DNA from: Apostichopus japonicus
Taxonomy: Eukaryota > Echinodermata > Holothuroidea > Aspidochirotida > Stichopodidae
DNA length: 64,000 nucleotides
Direction: 5' to 3'
Assembly: GCF_037975245.1 (NCBI RefSeq)
Contig: NC_092568.1
Coordinates: 4,857,001-4,921,000, forward strand
Shown: one piece after another, positions 58,638-64,000 of the stretch
How positions within the stretch are numbered: the first letter of the stretch is position 1
Layout: each line of letters starts with the position of its first letter
Made by a program: the position numbers and the translations under genes
The notes under the pieces: model-generated
The model's database searches: none
What the model was told of the DNA's origin: nothing
What the model saw: the letters and a program-made list of their open reading frames with translations, nothing else

Positions 58638-59322
58638 CAGGCGCGTATCCAGGATTTTCTAACCCGGGGGGCGCGAAATACTATCTAAGCGGAGCGCCAC
58701 CATCGGTTGGCGCGCAGCGTACAAGAAAATTTCTGGTTTTGATACCCCCAGATCACCGGAAACGGCACTTCTCGGGCTTGAAATGACCAACCAGATGTAC
58801 AATTTAGGCCTGAGAACCAAGTATTTCCTAATAGTTTTTTTTCCATCCATAACCTTTTTGAAGATTGTCAACCCGGCACACATCATGTTCGACCTGATCG
58901 CATCTCCTGTGGGTCTTTGCTTTTGTAGGTGATTCTACATGGCGGCCCACAATACCCGTCAGCCCCACTTTTCAAGGTTTTTAGCCCCAAATTTGTTCAG
59001 AATTTGAAAATTCACATTTCTCGTGAATAAACTCACTTCAAAACATACCCATAATGTTGTACAAAATTTTATCTATGGACAACCAATATAGAAAAACTTC
59101 CTTTAACCCCTAACAGACCGGTCAAAATTGCACGAGTAGAGGGACGTGTGATGCAGAATGTTGGTCAGAAATTTTCGAAAATTCAGACACAGTTAATTTA
59201 TTGGTGTAGAAATATTAAACCTCTTATAACGGCTATTATAAAACTTGGTTGAAGGAAATGAAAAAATAGCAGATATTTCCTTCAACCGAACACTACACAC
59301 ATAGGCGTAGGAGGCGCGGCGG

Positions 59323-59699
59323 CAGTGGCGGAGCTAGGGGTATTGGTCAGGAGGGGCGAGAATGGTCTGTAGGGGCGCTTTCGACACTATCTAAGCGGAG
59401 CGCCACCACTGGTTGGCGCGTAGCGCACAGAAAATTTTTGAGTAAAGATACTCCCTAGATCGCCGGAAATGACCCTTTCAGGGCCAAGCTAATTTGCAGA
59501 TAAACGAAGAATAGGGTGTCATCGCCAAATTACACCAACAAAATGTGACAAATGTCAATAAGTAGATAAGAGCGCAATAAAAAGGTCAATAATCGCGAAT
59601 AAGTAAAAAGTGGTAAAGAGCTGAAAAAGGCGCCAGCAGTCCATTTGAGTCCGTCAGGGGGGGCATCCGCCCCCTGACCGTATGGACGCTCCGCCACTG
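59323..59699. mobile_element. hAT-type MITE, 377 bp, perfect 8-bp TSD
   Basis: Begins CAGTGGCGGAGCTAGGGG and ends GTATGGACGCTCCGCCACTG, giving inverted ends sharing CAGTGGCGGAGC. It is flanked by identical octamers CGCGGCGG (59315-59322 and 59700-59707). Eight-bp duplications and CAGTG-type ends are standard for hAT transposons. It is nested in another repeat whose sequence resumes as GGGTGCAGCCCC. Confidence 0.85.
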
Positions 59700-60045
59700 C
59701 GCGGCGGGGGTGCAGCCCCTAATTCGCCATTACTAATGTAAAAGAGAGTTTTGACATAATTGGACCTCCATGCTTTTTATACATCTACATGAGACATGTC
59801 GTTGTTTACATTAGCATCCCGCGGTATACTGCGCAATTTGAACGGACCGTACGGTACATGATAGCATGCGATGTAATAACCGATGCTTGCTTATATGATA
59901 TTGACACGTTGAACGCGCGCTTCGCGCGCGAAAATTTTTGGTTACTTTTTCAGGCAAGTCGGACAGTTTTGAGGATTTTCATCCTGGAACGTCATTTTCA
60001 TGCTCACTGATATGATGTGATATCTGCTGTTTGCGTTACAAATTC

Positions 60046-60290
60046 GAACAGGCGCGTAGCGAGGAATTTGCCAAGGGAGGGGCGAAGCCTGTAGGCAAAT
60101 TATCTAAGCGTAGCGCCACCATAGGTTGCCGCGAAGCGTACAAGAAAATGTTGGCCGAAAATGCCTCCCAGATCGCTGGAAATGGCACTACCCAGGACCA
60201 TTTGTTAGCGCGAAGCGTACAAGCAAATTTTGGCCGAAAATGTCTCCCAGGTCGCTGGAAATGACACTTCCCAGGCCTTGTAAGTTGCAT
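60046..60290 (+). repeat. Hairpin-motif repeat, two tandem units
   Basis: CAGGCGCGTAGCGAGGAATT opens a hAT-like repeat. The unit GCGAAGCGTACAAG..TTTTGGCCGAAAATG..CTCCCAG..CGCTGGAAATG occurs twice (about 60130-60185 and 60210-60265). The overlapping sense and antisense frames here are repeat artefacts. Confidence 0.6.
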
Positions 60291-60644
60291 CTAAGCACTT
60301 TCTATTTTGAAATTACTTAGCGATATCATTTAAAAAAATGCTGAATGGGGGGGGGGCGGTTGCCCCCATCCCAAAATGCGTCATGTTCCCCGACGACACG
60401 GTCGAGTTCGAGACCAGCCACAGTTGGTTTCATAGCACAATTCTACACACGCGTTATGATAGACCATATATAGTATATATATAGATCATTAGTGAGAGAG
60501 GAAAATGGAAACGTCAAAAAATGGAGTTGTCGGTGTAAGGGGTAGGGTGAGGCACACTTTTACGAAATCATTGATCCGTCACTGGCTACCCTTCAGCGCT
60601 GTAATGATGTCACTGTTCCTCTTTCTCTTCCCGGTGTCTTCGCG

Positions 60645-60780
60645 TTTTTCTTTTACTCCCTCCTTTTCTCCTTCTTCTCTCTTTCTTCTTTTTCTTTTCC
60701 CTTCCTTCCTCTCCTCCTCCTCTTTTTCCCCTCTTTTTTTCTTCTTTTCTTCTCTTTTTTTTCCTCTCCTCTTTTTCTTA
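60645..60780 (+). repeat. Polypyrimidine tract
   Basis: About 135 nt almost entirely C and T (CTTCTTCTCTTTC-type), ending at the palindromic GGGGGGCGCGCGCCCCC. The Phe/Ser/Leu-rich 155-codon frame across it is a composition artefact. Confidence 0.9.
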
Positions 60781-60979
60781 CCCGGGGGGCGCGCGCCCCC
60801 AACGCCCCCCCTGGATACGCACCTGATAAATGTCATTGATACAGGGAAGGGGGTCTTAGACCATATTCAACTGGAAACTTTAACCACGGTGCCCGGGGTA
60901 ATATGGGGCATATTTGGCATCGAGGTTTTCCGCAACGAAAATTACCTTGCGGAGGTGAAACTTGGTAATTAAGTCTGGA

Positions 60980-61780
60980 GGAAGTGAATAGAAACGCAAG
61001 GTTAGGGTTGACGAAAATCTAGCATGGGGGAGGGGGATGTGGCGGTGGTAGGTACCTTAAACGATACTCTTACAGACTGATCGTCTTGTAATAAAACAAA
61101 ATCCTGTTTGATAGAGCCCTTAAAGGATTTGATGAGGGGTTGTAATTAGTAACAAAAGGAAAGTGTGTGTTATGATATTTTTAGACTTGTATTTTAATAT
61201 TCCTCGAGACTGAAATTGACGGCCCTAGAAATCCCCTGTCTAATGAAGTGATGGGAGTATCCGGCGTTCAAGAAATAACCAGTTAAAATGGATACCTGGT
61301 GTTCATAATCACGTGGGTCGGAGAAAATGCGAGTCTAATGAGGCATTGGCTGTAAACAAAAGAATTCTTGAGACTATCTGCCACTGGTGAAAAACTACTA
61401 ATATGAATATTAGTAGGTTTACAATAGACCGAAGTGGTTAAGGAATTACTTTACAACTTGACTAGAACATCTAGAAATGATAGTTAGTTTTTCGACACTT
61501 CTACTGAAAATTTAATGCTCTCATGAAAAGAATTTACATGTTTAAAAAGACTTTTATAAATAAAAAAAAAATATTATATTCCACTGCCACGTAATGCTGA
61601 CGAATCGAACGAAATTTCCAATATATTTTCTAAAACAGTATTCCATATTTGTCAATTATGAGTCCTATCTATTTCTCTGCTATTGTCCAATCATTTTTCC
61701 ACTGCTGCATGAGTTCACAATACATAGAATTAGAGCAAATAATATTACATGGTATACCTATACGGTAACGTACAGCATGT
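60980..61780. other. Non-coding region
   Basis: No recognised gene. From about 61590 the sequence resembles 31960-32060 (ATTCCATATTTGTCAATTATGAGTC-type), so a dispersed repeat precedes the Penelope-like termini at both loci. Confidence 0.45.
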
Positions 61781-61890
61781 TGTTACAGTATACTCGAGTT
61801 TCACGCGTGTACGGATCCTCAGACAACAGATGTATTTGTTGTCTGATGATCGCTGTTACTCGAGTAACAACATGCTGTGACGGTATATAA
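61745..61890. repeat. Inverted repeat with degraded hammerhead-like motifs
   Basis: Arms containing ACAGCATGTTGTTAC and GTAACAACATGCTGT face each other. The minus arm keeps CTGAGGA (61822-61816) and GAAAC with a CTCGAG helix; the plus arm keeps CTGATGA (61843-61849) but has lost the GAAA segment. These correspond to the motifs at 33.35-33.81 kb and mark Penelope-like termini. Confidence 0.6.
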
Positions 61891-61893
61891 ACG

Positions 61894-62090
<197 letters not shown>

Positions 62091-62099
62091 GGAATAACG

Positions 62100-62383
62100 G
62101 AAAAACTGTGAAACAACTATGCTGCATTTAGAGAAAGGCTGGATCTCGAGTGAGATACAATAATTAAATTAGGTAAGTGATTGGAAGTAAAACAGCCAAT
62201 GTTTGATTTTTGCAGAGCTTTCGAGCAAAACTAGCTCTTCTTCAGTGCATGATCACCGAAAGTGACAAGGAGTAGCAGGAATTGAAACTATTTTATAGAG
62301 AAGAATGTCGGCATGGTTGTAAAGTCAAAGCGACTTACTGATTTCTGCTGAATTGAGCAGAAGTTTTAGAAATTCGGATTATT
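62100..62383 (-). mobile_element. 3' untranslated tail of the Penelope-like element
   Basis: Minus-strand sequence after the stop includes CACTGAAGAAGAGCTAGTTT, TGCTCGAAAGCTCTGC and then GTATCTCACTCGAGATCCAG (62158-62139), before TA-rich DNA. The last motif resembles the outer end of the tRNA-like SINE at 52868-52891. Confidence 0.55.
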
Positions 62384-62995
62384 TTAATCCGATTCCGTCG
62401 TAATTGAAAAGGAATTGTTTTGGTTTATCTGGGACGGCAAATCGTTTCTGATGTTTAAACCGAATGGTGCCGTGGTCTTTAGGTTTAGTTCCCAGAAATT
62501 GTCTTTTCCTTTCTTAGATTTATCTGTCCAAGATTCGTTCTGGTCAATGGCAATAACACGCAAATTCTCAATTGAATGATTTTGGAGATTGAAGTGATTT
62601 GCAGCAGGTTGGTTGATCGTTTTTGTTTTGATCGCCGATCTATGTTGTGTCATTCTCATTCTAAGAGTGTTTTTTGACTCTCCAATGTATTGTAAGTTAC
62701 AAATATTGCAGTAGATGAGGTAAATTACATTTTTGGATGGGCAGTTAATTTTGTGCCGAACTTGGAACGTGTGTTTGGTTTGGTTGCTCTGAAAGGCCCC
62801 GATCGAATCGACAAGTAAGCACGTTTTGCAGTTTTGTGTACAGGGCGATGGTACTGTAGTTTCTGTTTTGCTTTCCCCGAATGGGGTGTCATCCCGAAAG
62901 GATGCCCAAACTAAGATATCCCGTAGGTTGCTGGGTATTTTAAAAGCGATGACAGGTAATTCTGGGAAAACTGATTTTCGGTGCCTTGAAGTCAT
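62384..62995 (-). pseudogene. Penelope-like element: RT thumb end plus GIY-YIG endonuclease (5' truncated)
   Basis: A 203-codon frame. Residues 1-50 have the RT C-terminal signature (PSNLRDILVWASF). CTQNCKTC forms a Cys cluster, and a GIY-YIG nuclease follows: VIYLIYCNICNLQYIGESKN with Arg in LRMRMTQHRSAIK and the distal Glu in NFWELNLKTTAPFGLNI. Such nucleases nick target DNA for the element's reverse transcription. Similarity ends at about 63000, so most of the RT is missing, the usual 5' truncation. The endonuclease itself looks intact. The 3' tail continues to about 62100 and includes GAAGAAGAGCTAGTTTTGCT. Confidence 0.85.
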
Positions 62996-63233
62996 ATCAC
63001 TGTAAACATTAGTTAGTCACGAATGGCAAAAATCTAGTCACAGTGACTAGAGTTAGCTAGTCATTACCAATTCGTTAGTTGCAGACCAATTTGCATGGTC
63101 GTTCGACTAACATAAATTAGTCACATAAATTTGTATGAACTTTGTTGACACTCACTATGAATGTCATGTATGTAAGCGTGACGAGAATATTCTAGTCTTC
63201 TGTTTGTTTCCTTTCTATAACCTTCAGCTTTGA

Positions 63234-63293
63234 CCAATGACGTCATTATTTTTATCCAATCAACGTACCGTAGAATACCCTGTGCTCAGCTGA
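63234..63293 (+). promoter_or_regulatory. Candidate promoter: CCAAT boxes and CRE
   Basis: CCAAT (63234-63238) overlaps a perfect CRE TGACGTCA (63238-63245); a second CCAAT is at 63256-63260 and an E-box CAGCTG at 63288-63293. They lie about 170-230 nt upstream of a plausible first coding exon. Short motifs can occur by chance. Confidence 0.35.
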
Positions 63294-63466
63294 TCAGAGA
63301 TCAAAAATTCAGACGACGGCCGGCGATTACATGTATACTGTATGCACGTACGTGGTACGTCGTACGTCGTACATTGCGGCCATTACCTAACTGCAGATAG
63401 AACAGGGCCATCAACAAAATAAGAAGATTCTAAATCATTTAACAAATTGTCAGAAGCAGTTTCAAA

Positions 63467-63480
63467 ATGTGGTCAGTTAG
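63467..63480 (+). CDS. Candidate first coding exon (ATG plus strong donor)
   Basis: ATG at 63467 in a good context (A at -3) opens Met-Trp-Ser-Val and ends at TTAG|GTAAGTTC, a near-consensus donor at 63480/63481. Upstream sequence is GC-richer than average, with CRE/CCAAT motifs. The rest of the gene would lie beyond the window. This is inference from signals only. Confidence 0.35.
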
Positions 63481-64000
63481 GTAAGTTCAATCACAACTGA
63501 AATTCTAATAAATAATAATTGACACAATTGACATAATGTTCAAAGAAGGTTTGAATATCCGCGATATGTTTGGCTGGAAAGTATGGGTAAAATTATAACG
63601 TTAGGCCATAGCAAGCAAAACTGTGGCTAACGCTAGGAAGCTAGGCTAGGAGTTTAGTCTACCTAGTGTAGCCCACATGCGCTCGTAGATGTATAGTACT
63701 ATAGAAGCAGTAATACACACTTATATGACATATTTTATATAAATGTGTATTATTAGCTAGTATACTAGGCCTATATTCTATAATGTTACGAGCGCCTGTG
63801 GTGTAGGCTAGCATACGTCAAGTTTCTAGACACTTCGTCGACCACCAACCCAGTCTGCATTTCGTGCACTCTGAACTGAAGATCTTCGGAGTGGTACTTA
63901 CCTTCTGCTCTAGTACATGGTACAAAGTACATGGTACTCGTATTTTAGGTTATTTTTGATAAAGTTGGAAGTACCTGGTGTTTAACTAAGAACAAAAACT
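63481..64000. other. Possible first intron
   Basis: No further exon is recognised to the window end; palindromic bits such as ACATGGTAC repeats near 63915-63935 are present. Confidence 0.3.

Larger units (their letters stand above)
58638..60825. mobile_element. hAT-like terminal pair around a 2.2-kb region
   Basis: Left end CAGGCGCGTATCCAGG and right end (reverse complement) CAGGTGCGTATCCAGG form 16-bp inverted termini, bordered by ATAAA on both sides (58633-58637 and 60826-60830). hAT elements normally make 8-bp target duplications, so the 5-bp match may be chance and the ends may be two separate elements. Inside, a hairpin-rich motif (GGAGCGCCACCA..GGTTGGCGCG) recurs near 58690, 59397, 60105 and 60205. 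No transposase frame is visible. Confidence 0.4.

Noticed and set aside
60505-60972. 155-codon plus-strand frame and its antisense partner
   Set aside because: Produced by a polypyrimidine tract and a GC palindrome; no domain, open on both strands for composition reasons.

Overview
The window looks like nuclear DNA of a marine deuterostome invertebrate. My best guess is an echinoderm, possibly a sea cucumber. It is AT-rich and gene-poor, with intron-split genes joined by GT-AG sites, many long (TA)n arrays, tRNA-like SINEs, MITEs, Penelope-like retroelements, and a Ty3/gypsy element whose integrase precedes its reverse transcriptase, an order known from deuterostome Gmr1-type elements. The species call is inference; nothing here is bacterial.

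The main cellular content is a tandem family of minus-strand genes for type I membrane proteins with immunoglobulin-like domains. The one apparently intact copy (23507 down to 19200) has four exons with all introns in phase 1: signal peptide, V-like Ig, two C2-like Ig domains on one exon, then a Ser/Pro stalk with a transmembrane segment and a short tail. The joined frame is open for 524 codons. Copy 3 (38424-34271) has a 1-nt deletion in the signal exon and a stop inside the membrane segment. Copy 4 (44941-42542) keeps only the signal and V exons and, through a duplication breakpoint, reads into a new stop, so it could encode a secreted single-Ig protein. Copy 1 is a truncated third-Ig exon (7227-6880) followed by two stalk/TM exons (5178-5021 and a broken one at 4336-4073). 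A further orphan stalk/TM exon lies at 55860-55592.

These copies ride on segmental duplications. Block A (about 7.4-10.8, 26.15-31.5, 39.2-42.6 and 46.1-48.6 kb) is non-coding. Block B (about 21.5-25.1, 36.5-39.2 and 42.6-45.8 kb) carries the signal exon and first intron. Comparing copies exposes later insertions as presence/absence sites: two MITEs (27898-28144 and 40760-41072) and a tRNA-Ser-type SINE (about 42003-42165).

Mobile DNA fills most of the rest: a U2-snRNA-headed repeat (3382-3691), a decayed gypsy element (about 15.5-18.9 kb), three copies of a tRNA-like SINE beside TA arrays, a Penelope-like RT fragment (32246-32834) with hammerhead-like motifs downstream (33.35-33.81 kb), a hAT-like region with a nested MITE bearing perfect 8-bp target duplications (58.6-60.8 kb), and a Penelope-like GIY-YIG endonuclease fragment (62995-62384). 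The far right end may hold the first exon of a plus-strand gene (ATG 63467, strong donor at 63480). All gene structures were derived by eye; no search or alignment was run.
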